Part shown: positions 53,549 to 62,548 of the stretch, piece after piece
Layout: every line of letters starts with the position of its first letter
Numbering within the stretch: position 1 is the stretch's first letter
NCBI RefSeq assembly: GCF_017948265.1
Contig: NZ_CP072852.1
Location: forward strand, 3,348,001-3,412,000
Origin: Rhodoferax sp. PAMC 29310
GTDB taxonomy: Bacteria; Pseudomonadota; Gammaproteobacteria; Burkholderiales; Burkholderiaceae_C
Reading direction: 5' to 3'
DNA length: 64,000 nt
Translations under genes and position numbers: made by a program
Notes under the pieces: generated by a model
What the model was told of the DNA's origin: nothing
Seen by the model: only the letters and a program-made list of their open reading frames with translations
The model's database searches: none

Positions 53549-54678
53549 TGCGCCCTCACCGCCACACCCGAACGCCCCGCTACATCTGGCAATTGCCCGA
53601 ATGGCCCCACCTTACCTTTGACGCAACGGCGCTGGCCGCGCCACTGGCCCAGGTGCATCGCGCGCAAGGCCTGCTGGCCGGGCGTATGGCCCAGTTGGGG
53701 CAGGCGCCGCGCGATCAGGCCACCTTGCAAGTGCTCACACAAGAGGTCATCACGACCAGCGCCATCGAGGGCGAGCGCCTGGACTTGGACGCCGTGCGCT
53801 CGTCCGTGGCCCGCAAGTTGGGGTTGGATATCGGCGCCTTGGCGCCCAGTGACCGGCATGTGGACGGCGTGGTGGATGTGGTGCTGGACGCCACCCGCAA
53901 CTTTGACCAGGCACTCACCCCCGAGCGCCTGTTTGGCTGGCACGCGGCGCTGTTCCCCACCGGCTACAGCGGGCGCATGCGCATCACCGTGGCTCAATGG
54001 CGGCTAGATGCCAGCGGCCCCATGCAAGTGGTGTCCGGCCCCGTGGGACGGGAGAAAGTGCACTTTGAAGCCCCGCCCGCTGACACCTTGCCCGCGCAAA
54101 CCCAGGCCTTCTTTGACTGGTTTGAAGCCGCCCCGGTGGGCGACGCACTCATCAAAGCCGGGCTGGCCCATTTGTGGCTGGTCACCCTGCACCCGTTTGA
54201 CGACGGCAATGGCCGCATCAGCCGCGCCGTGGGCGACATGGCGCTGGCCCGGGCCGAGGGAGCAGGTCAACGTTTTTACAGCTTCAGCGCCCAGATACAG
54301 CGCGAGCGTAAAGCCTATTACGACCAGTTGGAGGCTACGCAAAAGGGCCCGCTGAACGTGACTCCATGGCTCCACTGGTTTTTGGGTTGCCTGCTGCGCG
54401 CCGTGCAAGGCGCAGACGCCACCTTGGTGGGCGTGCTGGATAAAGCCCAGTTCTGGCAGCGCTGGGCGGGCTCGCCCATGAACGCGCGCCAAACCCAGGT
54501 GCTGAACCGTGTGCTGGACGGCTTTGAGGGCAAGCTGACCAACGCCAAATGGGCGGCCATTGGCAAATGCTCTGCGGACACGGCGCTGCGCGATATCAAC
54601 GACCTGCTGGAGCGCGGCGTGCTGCGCAGGCTGGAGGGCGGGGGTCGGAGTACGGGGTATGAGTTGTGTGCCAAATAG
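53548..54678 (+). CDS. Fic-domain AMP-transferase with DUF4172-like N-terminus
   Basis: A 376-residue protein. The N-terminal DUF4172 region (residues 8-90: YIWQLPEWPHLTFD) includes TTSAIEGE, the inhibitory (S/T)xxxE(G/N) helix of class II Fic proteins. The Fic core has HPFDDGNGRISR (about 214-225), which is fully catalytic for transfer of AMP. The C-terminal 70 residues (SADTALRDINDLLERGVL) form a winged helix for DNA binding. Start ATG at 53548 fits the family. The stop codon (GCCAAATAG) is part of dispersed-repeat copy 8. The target protein is unknown. Confidence 0.92.
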   Translation: MRPHRHTRTPRYIWQLPEWPHLTFDATALAAPLAQVHRAQGLLAGRMAQLGQAPRDQATLQVLTQEVITTSAIEGERLDLDAVRSSVARKLGLDIGALAPSDRHVDGVVDVVLDATRNFDQALTPERLFGWHAALFPTGYSGRMRITVAQWRLDASGPMQVVSGPVGREKVHFEAPPADTLPAQTQAFFDWFEAAPVGDALIKAGLAHLWLVTLHPFDDGNGRISRAVGDMALARAEGAGQRFYSFSAQIQRERKAYYDQLEATQKGPLNVTPWLHWFLGCLLRAVQGADATLVGVLDKAQFWQRWAGSPMNARQTQVLNRVLDGFEGKLTNAKWAAIGKCSADTALRDINDLLERGVLRRLEGGGRSTGYELCAK

Positions 54679-54725
54679 GCCACTAGCCCCCGTAAAGTAT
54701 GCGCAAGCAGCTATCAATTAATGAG
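54671..54725 (+). repeat. Dispersed palindromic repeat, copy 8
   Basis: CCAAATAGGCCACTAGCCCC, AGTATGCGCAAGCAGC and TATCAATTAATGAG. The first TAG is the fic stop codon, and the closing ATG begins the YdeI-like pseudogene. Confidence 0.75.
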
Positions 54726-55060
54726 CGATAAAGCGCACCACACCTTTGAAACACCTGAGCAGCTCCACGCGTAGCTGCGGGTGAACCACGCCGGCGAGTC
54801 TGAGCTTTGGGTGCGCATCTTCAAAAAGGCAAGCGGCCAGCCCTCCGTCACCTGGGACGATTGCGTGGTGGCTGCCCTTGCGTGGGGCTGGATCGACGGG
54901 CTGCGCAAGGCCTTGGACGACACCTCGTTTCTGCAACGCCTCACGCCACGCCGCGCGCAGCGATGGGCGCTGGGCCAGCGCCTACGCCGGCAGCGCCACC
55001 ATGGTGATGCCCGAAGACTTTCTGGCGGCACTCCAAAACGACCCCGCTGCCCAGCTTTGT
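54721..55060 (+). pseudogene. YdeI/OmpD-associated family gene remnant
   Basis: MSDKAHHTFETPEQLHA then TAG at 54772-54774 (homologues have Trp there, from memory), then in the same frame LRVNHAGESELWVRIFKKAS, SVTWDDCVVAALAWGWIDG and FLQRLTPRRAQ. At about 54960 the reading must jump frame to DGRWASAYAGSATMVM and DFLAALQNDPAAQL, with roughly 35 usual residues missing, and the end is lost. So there is a stop, an internal deletion with frameshift and a 3' truncation. This gene is dead. Confidence 0.85.
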
Positions 55061-55101
55061 AGGGCACCCTCAAGCTGCCCCTCTGGGAATCCCAGCGGGC
55101 T

Positions 55102-55512
55102 CTACTCAGTCTCAGCCGAGGTCATGGTGCCCGGCAGCTCGGCAAATTTTTCCGCCATCGTGGGGTTGCCCCGTGTGAGCTTCTTGATCGTCAGATCGTC
55201 GGCCTTGTCGTTGGCGAGTCGCAAATTGTTCGCTGACTTGTGCAGCGCTTCCTTGGTTTTTTCCAGGTCCTTGATTGCTTCGTCGATGCGCTTGATTGCT
55301 TCTTCAAAGCCTTCGTAGGCCAGGCGCCAATTGCGCCCAAACGCAGTCTTGAATTCGTCGAGCTGGGTTTCGAATTTCGTAATGTCCACGTTCTGCGAGC
55401 GCACCAGCGCCAGCTCAGACTTGTACTTCATGGAGTTCAAAGCGGCATTGCGCAGAAGCGTGATCAGGGGCACAAAGAACTGCGGCCGCACCACGTACAT
55501 TTTCGGATACGC
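55102..55512 (-). pseudogene. DUF2130 gene, 5'-truncated remnant
   Basis: The frame reads [20 protein letters not shown], then [20 protein letters not shown] and [18 protein letters not shown], to a stop at 55102. This matches the C-terminal third of DUF2130 proteins. Upstream of YPKM (about 55512) the match stops and unrelated sequence begins; the coiled-coil N-terminal two thirds are missing. The ATG at 55500 could still start a 132-residue fragment, but it would lack most of the protein. It lies between the YdeI remnant and gajB. Confidence 0.8.
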
Positions 55513-55638
55513 ATTCTGAGTGATTGTTATTGCTGATCGAAACCTGATCGTTCGGCGCGCGCCGTTCGTTGAAGTACTTCACGCAGTTTGCAAGAGGTCC
55601 AAATGTAGTGCGCGCGATCTATCTGCTTGAATGTTTAC

Positions 55639-57386
55639 TCACAACTTGTGGGGGCCGATGATCGGGCATTTGGGAAACATCGGTTCAACGATTAACGTAT
55701 GAACCCTAGCCCGCGTGATAGCGACACGAAGTATTTTTCGACTCCGATGAAATGGTACTGTGTCGCCCCACCACACGAAGGAGGACACCAGCTGCGCGCC
55801 GTCGTGTCTTCCCTCGCGGACAAGGATGACACCATCGAATTGCTTCCCTTTTGATTTGTGAACGGTCATCACTTGCAAACCAGGTGGGTCATCGACACCA
55901 CCAAGTATTTGATCTTGAGCTAGCGCTGAATCGAGTACTTCTCGTGCGCCGGTGTACTGCCCATCGCGGACCCAGACAGCACCGAGCCCACCGCTAATGC
56001 GCTTCCCACGATTGAATGCCACCAAATAGTCAAGATTCTTGGCAACCCCGGTTAGCTCTTCATTCGCGGCATTTCTGAGCGAGCGCTTGACTTGGTTCCA
56101 ATCCTTGGCCGGATCACCTGAGAATCGCTGCGCCTTCAGGTCATCCATCACTGCCAGTACTGCCTTAACAAACCCGGCAGAGGGCATTTTCCCCGACCTA
56201 ATCTTGATAGCCCATTCCTGCCACTGTTTCGCTGCCGCCAACCCTCCAGCACGCTTTGCCGTGGCGAGTAGCTCTAGCGCTGTTGCTAGGTCGCTGAAAC
56301 GAGTGGCTTCCAGCTTCGGTTCAAGCAAATATGCAGCGAACCGAGCTGACAAAACCGCCTCCGCTTCGTCAAAGGACAACTTGTGCCGAACCGGCTTTGT
56401 ACCGGCGTTTAGAGCTACGGATATCTTGGCTGCAGATGCACCTGAGTGGGTAAGAATTGCGATGTTCCTGCCATATTTGCCAGTTGCAGTTCGTATGGAA
56501 CGCTGAAGCATGCCGATGGCTCGGCGCAGGATCGCGCTCTGCTGATTTTGCTTCGGGTTGTATTTAAACGATGAAACGCCAACATACGGCGAGCCCCGAA
56601 CATTCCTTAACAAGACGTCATTTGCAAAAATGGCGATCTCAGTATCGGCACTGCGGTGATTTTGGGCACCGAGATTGATTTCCAAGGGATTGAGCGAGGC
56701 CTTGATTGAGACTATGCGCTCAGGCCCAACGCCTGGAAGGTGGTCGAAAATTTGTTGCTCCAAGTCAGCCAAACAGATAATCTGGCTGAGTGGTGCCAGC
56801 AATTCAATGCAGCGCCAAGCGTGTTCATTCGTATCCTGCGCTTCGTCGACGATTATCAATGGATGTTTTTGTGCCACGATGCGCCGCAAGTGCGCGCTTC
56901 TGCATAGCAAATCTGCTGCGTTCGATGCAAACAAATCAAAAGCGATCTTGCCGTCTTCGCGAAATAGCCGTTCACGCTCAGCGAGCCAATTCAGCCAATC
57001 AATATTCCCCTCATTTCGATCCTTCTTCTTGATCGTGCCGTAAAGAGCCTGCTCGTCAGACGGCAACAATATGCGAAGCGATTTTGGGCAACCAAGGAGG
57101 TAGGCATGAGCTGAGAGCAATGTCCAAAAAAAGAATGGAAAGTCTGCATGCTCAGCATTCCACGCTGATCCTTTGGTACCTCTTGTCTAGTAGCCTCTCC
57201 GACCCGAGCTACAGCCGCTCTGGAGAAACTTAGAAAGAGAACTGACTGGCCTAGTGTCATACCCGCGCGTATCCTGACCACAGCCTTCTTGAGCGCAATA
57301 GTGGTCTTGCCGCTTCCGGGGCCACCAATTACAAGAGCATGTCCGTTGCAATCCAAGAGACTCTGTCGGAGGGCGCATATTTCCAT
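55639..57386 (-). pseudogene. gajB: GajB-like UvrD helicase with homopolymer frameshift
   Basis: From the ATG at 57386: MEICALRQSLLDCNGHALVI, Walker A GGPGSGKTT (residues 20-28), and LSMQTFHSFF. At the run of seven T (minus strand, 57132-57126) the frame must shift by one to continue WTLLSAHAYLLGCPKSL to the stop at 55639. Later motifs are complete: LIIVDEAQDTN (Walker B), LGAQNHRS and VMTVHKSKGKQFDGV. One more T would restore about 582 residues. The gene follows gajA by 12 bases, as in Gabija. Whether the shift is real, phase-variable or a read error is open. Confidence 0.85.
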
Positions 57387-57398
57387 AACTTGCCTTGG

Positions 57399-59225
57399 TC
57401 AAGCGATTTCCGCACCCGGTGGCAACGCGTCATCCAACATTACTTCAGCGCCATCTTCCAGTGAAATTTCAACCGGTTTAGGAAAAGCTGAGTAGACCTT
57501 TTCTAGGAAGGTAGTAACAGATACGGGCAATTCCGCGACCTCACAACCCTCAAAGAGTCGGGCTGCCCAGCCAGCTCCTTTATTGCCTTTCAATGCTGAT
57601 TTCGCTAACTTCTTAACTTCGAGGTCTGTTGGTCTATCACTTGGGATGGGGAAGCTGCCGTTGTCACCCGAATTTCGCAAATCCTCAAGGAAGCGCCATA
57701 GGCTGTCCACAGTCATCTCCTCCGCAACAAGTGCCTCAAAGCCGGCATGCGGATGTTCAAAATCAATGTCGAAAGCATCAGTTAAGAGTTGTTTCTTTTC
57801 TGGGGGTCGCACGATGAAGTCGTAAAACGAAAAGGTCTTGAGCCCCAGAGATTTGAAGAAGATGCCAAACTTTGGCATGTTGCTTTCGGTCTCAGCATCG
57901 AAGAATGTTGCACCGGAAAGGTCAAGCGGTTGTAGTGCTTGGTCGTGCGCCTCCATAATTCGCGCAGCTGCGGGCAATGCATGAAACTCTGTCAATCCTT
58001 CTACTACTATAGCACCCTTGCCCAGCATACATTCCGTCAATCCGCGCCTAGCGTAGCGTTTGAAGTCGTTGCCTTTTAGCCCACCGGCTTCTGACACTTT
58101 TTTTGCCGTGACACTGGAATCTGGACCACGAGACAACAGCAGGGTTTGCTCAGGCTCGAAACGTTCGATAACGAATGGCGAGTGGGAAGTCACAAACGCT
58201 TGAGTAGTATTGCGGAGTAGGTATTCAGCAATCCGTCGTTGTGTATGAGGTGGTACAGCTATTTCCGGTTCTTCCATTGCGAATATGACCGAAGATGGCT
58301 TAAGTTCAGCGATAAATGAAAGAAGGGCCAAGACGAGCACGTTCAACGTGCCCGTGCCGACTTGCTGAAACGGTACCGGAGTCTGGTCTTTCGACATCGA
58401 AAGAAAGAACGCCATCGTCTTACGCAAGTGCTCGCGCGTAAGTTGTGAAACGTGCAACTTGGTAGTTCTGCCCGCAGCATCCGAGGCGATGTACATGCCG
58501 AGCTTTGCCTCGATTGACTTGAGGACTGGGTGAAGATGCGTCGCATCTTTTTCGATATCGAGTTCTCTGAGTCGTTCAATGGCCTTTTCCCACAGACCTG
58601 CTCGTGACCCGCGTAGTCTCAGAATGACGTCAAGCAACGATCCGCGCTCGAGGCTTAATGCGCGAGAACCAGTGCGAACGGCCCTCAGATACAAGAATCC
58701 GAACATGCGCTTAACGTCTTTGCTCACCTTGTCCAGCTCGCCGGGACCTGCGCCGGGGCTGCGCGAATAATAGGTCTGTGCCTCAAACTCGTCCTCTTCC
58801 GGGTTGTAGGCAGCCAATGTCTCCAGACGTAAGCAACTTACGACCAAGGGCGGATTTGCTTGGTCGATCTCACCCTCATTCAGGAGTCGCTTCTCCGCTG
58901 TGTTCCAAAACTCCAGGTGTTGACCGCAGCGATTTTCTACTTCGGCGTTGATGTCCGTCAGGATCACTTCAATGCGGATCGGCACTGCCGTCGGGTACTC
59001 GCCTTCGACCTCACTCGGGACAAAGTAGCGTGCATTGTGAAAATCGAACTCTTCGACTGGCGGGAATCGAGAAATCCGATCAGGCCCGAGAACCAAGTCC
59101 AGTGCTTCACATACGGTGCTTTTGCCAACGTTATTTGGTCCAACGATTAAGCAATGCCCGTCAAACTTCAACTCAGCACTTTGAATACTGCGGAAGTTCG
59201 CAATCTTGAGGTTTACAACTTTCAC
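57399..59225 (-). CDS. gajA: GajA-like OLD-family ATPase/TOPRIM nuclease
   Basis: About 608 residues from a GTG at 59225 (AAAGGA upstream). The N-terminal ATPase starts VKVVNLKIANFRSIQ, with Walker A GPNNVGKST (29-37) and Walker B VIFAMEEPEIAVPP (about 313), then the TSHSPFVIE histidine motif. The TOPRIM domain starts GAIVVEGLTEFHALP (Glu409) and continues FFDAETESN, where other GajA have a DxD-type site, so the metal site looks unusual. An OLD nuclease followed by a UvrD helicase defines class 2 OLD / Gabija phage defence. One sampled line of this gene is 29/60 G+C, well below the neighbours, suggesting transfer. Confidence 0.88.
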   Translation of the reverse strand: MKVVNLKIANFRSIQSAELKFDGHCLIVGPNNVGKSTVCEALDLVLGPDRISRFPPVEEFDFHNARYFVPSEVEGEYPTAVPIRIEVILTDINAEVENRCGQHLEFWNTAEKRLLNEGEIDQANPPLVVSCLRLETLAAYNPEEDEFEAQTYYSRSPGAGPGELDKVSKDVKRMFGFLYLRAVRTGSRALSLERGSLLDVILRLRGSRAGLWEKAIERLRELDIEKDATHLHPVLKSIEAKLGMYIASDAAGRTTKLHVSQLTREHLRKTMAFFLSMSKDQTPVPFQQVGTGTLNVLVLALLSFIAELKPSSVIFAMEEPEIAVPPHTQRRIAEYLLRNTTQAFVTSHSPFVIERFEPEQTLLLSRGPDSSVTAKKVSEAGGLKGNDFKRYARRGLTECMLGKGAIVVEGLTEFHALPAAARIMEAHDQALQPLDLSGATFFDAETESNMPKFGIFFKSLGLKTFSFYDFIVRPPEKKQLLTDAFDIDFEHPHAGFEALVAEEMTVDSLWRFLEDLRNSGDNGSFPIPSDRPTDLEVKKLAKSALKGNKGAGWAARLFEGCEVAELPVSVTTFLEKVYSAFPKPVEISLEDGAEVMLDDALPPGAEIA

Positions 59226-59289
59226 TGGGTATCCTTTCAATGCTTGAGTAGCACTAACTGTTTTCTTGTCTCTTGCAATACTGAGGCTG

Positions 59290-61110
59290 CTAACTTTCCC
59301 ACCGCTGCCCAAGTGCCCCACCGCCACCGACGCCCATCACCAACCTCTGCGTTGCCCTAGTCGCCGCCACATAAAACACCCGTGCCGCATCCTTTTCGTC
59401 CTCCCCGGGCGTAGGCATGTGCCCCACGCCGGGTAGCGCCACCACGGGGAATTCCAGGCCTTTGCTGACCTTCATGGTCATCACCTTGATCTTGTTGCTG
59501 GCGGGGTCAAAGTCGCCAGAGCGAGTTCTGTTTTCTACAGGCAGCTTGCGTTGCGCCAATGCTTGGGCGCAGAGGTCGCGGGTTTTGGCGTCCGCGCACA
59601 GAACCGCCATGTCGCCCCAGGCAAAGCCTTCTTGGTGGGCGCTGGCCAGGTGGTCGGCTATCGCAAATGCTTCGTCGCGCAGGGTGGGCAACTTAATGAT
59701 GATGGGGGCTTGCCCATCGCGCCCGCAGCTCACGGGTTTAAGTAGGGGGATGCCGTCGTCGTCTTTGTCGTCTGCCGTCAACAGGTCTGCCGCCACCAGG
59801 CTGGCGGTTTGCAAAATCTGCCGCGTGTTGCGGTAGTTGATTTTCAAAATGGTGGTGCGCCCCTGCGCCTGAATGCCCACGCTCTTGAAGCTGAACTGTT
59901 TGCTGCGGGCGCGCTCATAAATGCTTTGCGCGTCATCAAACAGCAGCAACAGGCTGTTGGTGGTGGGGTCCACCATTTGCGTCACTAATCTGAGCCACTC
60001 GGGCGCAAAGTCGTGGCCTTCGTCAATCATCACGTGCTGGTACTGGCCGCCGGGGATTTGCTGGCGGTCCACGCCGTCAATCACGCGCTGCACCATGTCG
60101 ATCATCTTGGCGTCCACCGGCAAGTTGTTGTTCGGCAGGCTCTGTCCGTAAGCCACCAACTGGGCATAGCACCACCTGTGAAAATGCCGCACATGCACCT
60201 TGTTGCCCAGGCCCTTGGCGGCCATGGCGCTGGCCAGCTTCACGGCCAGCGGTTCGTTGTAGCAAAGGATGAGGATGGGTTTGCTGGCCGGGGCGTTGGC
60301 GCGGGCCAGAAACTCGGCGCGGTAGCCCAAAATCATCGTCTTGCCGGAACCGGCCACGCCGTGAATCACCCGGTGGCCGTCGCCCAGGCTGCGGGCCAAC
60401 TGCTCTTGCTGTAGGTCCATCACGCGCATGATGTCGGGCAGGTCGGCCTCTTCATTGGTGTCGTCAAACATGCCAGCTTGGCTGACCACGCGGACCTCGG
60501 GGAACATGATCCAGCGCACGCGGTCCAGCTGGGGCAGGCTCATCAGGCCGCCCATCAGGTAAGGGAACATGCCCCACAAGCGGCGTTGCAGGTCTTCGGC
60601 GTCCACGGTGTCGAACATCTCATCCTGGCAGATGACGCGGCTGGGCTCGATTGCGTGGCGCAGCCCGGCGGTGTCGAACTGCTGGCGGGTGATGTTGGTC
60701 AGCACCACGCCGTAGCTCCACGTAAAAGCCAGTTTGCCTTGGTGCTTGCCCGTGGCTTGGACCAGCTGCGGGTCGCGTTCCAGCGATTTGACGACCTGAT
60801 GCGCATAGTTACGCGCGTGCAGCAGGGGGTTGGGCACGCTTTTAGGCGTGCCGTGGTCCAGAATTTCCCACACCTCCAGGTCGGCCCGCACGATGGTGCT
60901 GAGCTTCCAGTCTTTGACTTCCAGCACCAGAATGCCGCGGCTGGGGTGCATGATGATGAAGTCGGGGTGCGAGTGTTTGGGGCCCACGGGCACGTCGTAC
61001 CAAAGCAGGTAGTCCGCGTCGAGCTTGTGTTCCAGCCGTTCGGCCAGGCGGCGCTCGCCCGCGGTCATGCGTGACACGCAGGCGCCGAGCGCCGGTATGA
61101 GGGTAGCCAT
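59290..61110 (-). CDS. NERD-domain UvrD-like helicase
   Basis: A 606-residue protein. Residues about 20-130 are a NERD nuclease-related domain with PDFIIMHPSRGILVLEVKDWK, which keeps the D...ExK pattern of PD-(D/E)XK folds. The rest is a superfamily 1 helicase: Walker A GVAGSGKTMI (about 250), HVMIDEGHDFAPEW (Walker B), LKINYRNTRQIL and VMTMKVSKGLEFPVVAL. It is upstream of gajA by 64 bases on the same strand. Its G+C is like the host (38/60 in one sampled line), unlike gajA. A linked role in defence is suggested by position, not shown. Confidence 0.9.
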   Translation of the reverse strand: MATLIPALGACVSRMTAGERRLAERLEHKLDADYLLWYDVPVGPKHSHPDFIIMHPSRGILVLEVKDWKLSTIVRADLEVWEILDHGTPKSVPNPLLHARNYAHQVVKSLERDPQLVQATGKHQGKLAFTWSYGVVLTNITRQQFDTAGLRHAIEPSRVICQDEMFDTVDAEDLQRRLWGMFPYLMGGLMSLPQLDRVRWIMFPEVRVVSQAGMFDDTNEEADLPDIMRVMDLQQEQLARSLGDGHRVIHGVAGSGKTMILGYRAEFLARANAPASKPILILCYNEPLAVKLASAMAAKGLGNKVHVRHFHRWCYAQLVAYGQSLPNNNLPVDAKMIDMVQRVIDGVDRQQIPGGQYQHVMIDEGHDFAPEWLRLVTQMVDPTTNSLLLLFDDAQSIYERARSKQFSFKSVGIQAQGRTTILKINYRNTRQILQTASLVAADLLTADDKDDDGIPLLKPVSCGRDGQAPIIIKLPTLRDEAFAIADHLASAHQEGFAWGDMAVLCADAKTRDLCAQALAQRKLPVENRTRSGDFDPASNKIKVMTMKVSKGLEFPVVALPGVGHMPTPGEDEKDAARVFYVAATRATQRLVMGVGGGGALGQRWES

Positions 61111-61504
61111 TGATTTATCCCGTCCCTGAGATTGATTTTTGCGTGATTATGGGTCACTGAGTGAATGCACTGGTTTCAGGGTCTGTGTGGGCGGGAGCGG
61201 GGCGACAGAACCTGCACGAAAGTGACCCTGGCCATCTCAGTCAAGGCGCATCTGCGGTTGCAGGGCCATGAACTCGACCAGACCCCAGGCCAGGCAAACG
61301 GGAATGGCCACGGCGCGAATGAAAGCGGCTTTGTGAAACATGGTGGTGGGGCAGGCATTGCCAAGTTGAACTGGCCCCAAAGCTACGGGTGAAGAGTGAC
61401 CGGCGTGTGACAAAGCCAGGTTAAAACCGATTCAGTGCGCCTATCAGACAGCCACAAATTTGCCGCTTGCAAGAGGTCAAAGGGCGCTTGTATGCTGGCC
61501 GGTG
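61111..61504. other. Intergenic region upstream of the NERD-helicase gene
   Basis: 394 bases with no convincing gene and no repeat that I could recognise. It must hold the promoter of the leftward NERD-GajA-GajB set. Confidence 0.5.
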
Positions 61505-62542
61505 ATGCTGCCCAACCCCCTAATTTTTGCGATTGTTGCTGCCGTGGCGGCGTTTGAATTGCCCGAGTTGGCGGTGCTGGAGCGCATCATCGAGCTGGGC
61601 GGAAACCGGCTGGACACGCGCACCGTGTGCGAGGTGAGCTTGGCCAGCGGCGCGCGTTTTCCGGTGCACGCGGTGGCGTTGGGCAACCCCTCACCCGACG
61701 TGCCTGCGGTGGGCTATTTTGGCGGCGTGCATGGGCTGGAGCGCATTGGCGCGGAGGTGGTGATTGCCTACCTGCACAGCCTGGTGATGCGCCTGCAGTG
61801 GGACAGCACGCTGCACCGCCAGCTGGAGTCGGTGCGGCTGGTGAACCCCGGCGGCATGGCGCTGGGCACGCGGGCCAACCCCAATGGTGTGGACCTGATG
61901 CGCAACGCCCCGGTGGATGCGTTGGAGCCGGTGCCTTTTCTGGTGGGCGGGCAACGCATCAGCGCAGGGCTGCCCTGGTTTCGGGGCCTGAAGGGCGTGC
62001 CCATGGAGCCGGAAAACCTGGCCGTGGCTGCGGTGGTGGCGCAAGAGCTGTTGTCGCGCCGGGTCAGCCTGTCGGTGGACTGCCATTCGGGCTTTGGGCG
62101 GCGCGACCGCATCTGGTTTCCCTACGCCCACACGCGGGCGCCCATTGCGCATTTGGCGGAGCTGCACGCGCTGAAAAGCATTTTTGTGCAGTCGCACAGC
62201 CACCACCGCTACATCATTGAGCCGCAAAGCGGGCAGTATTTGGCGCATGGCGACTTGTGGGACCACCTGCACCAGCAAGCGTGCACCGACCCGGCGCGGG
62301 TGTTTTTGCCGCTGACGCTGGAGATGGGCTCATGGCTGTGGGTGAAGAAGAACCCGCGCCAGCTTTTCTCGCGCCACGGCATGTTCAACCCGCTGATTGA
62401 GCACCGCCAGCAGCGGGTGCTGCGCCAGCACCAGTTGTTGCTGGATTTCCTCTCACGCGCAGCCAGTGGCCATGAGTTGTGGCAGCCGCTGGGGGACGCC
62501 CGGGCCCCGCACCATGCGCGCGCCTTGCAGGATTGGTACTGA
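61505..62542 (+). CDS. M14-family zinc peptidase-like protein
   Basis: A 345-residue M14 protein. Zinc ligands appear as GGVHGLERIG (His, Glu) and DCHSGFGRRD (His); NPGGMALGTRANPNGVDL is the arginine/asparagine substrate region and LTLEMGSW holds the catalytic Glu. No signal peptide, so a cytoplasmic amidoligase-cleaving or murein-peptide enzyme is possible. The start is ATG 61505 or the GTG just before it. It differs strongly from the inactivated M14 gene at 19202. An alpha/beta hydrolase gene follows by 6 bases. Confidence 0.85.
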   Translation: MLPNPLIFAIVAAVAAFELPELAVLERIIELGGNRLDTRTVCEVSLASGARFPVHAVALGNPSPDVPAVGYFGGVHGLERIGAEVVIAYLHSLVMRLQWDSTLHRQLESVRLVNPGGMALGTRANPNGVDLMRNAPVDALEPVPFLVGGQRISAGLPWFRGLKGVPMEPENLAVAAVVAQELLSRRVSLSVDCHSGFGRRDRIWFPYAHTRAPIAHLAELHALKSIFVQSHSHHRYIIEPQSGQYLAHGDLWDHLHQQACTDPARVFLPLTLEMGSWLWVKKNPRQLFSRHGMFNPLIEHRQQRVLRQHQLLLDFLSRAASGHELWQPLGDARAPHHARALQDWY

Positions 62543-62548
62543 GGCCCC

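Noticed and set aside
61165..61392. A 75-codon frame upstream of the M14-like gene
   Set aside because: No ribosome site, no motif and composition like the surrounding non-coding DNA.
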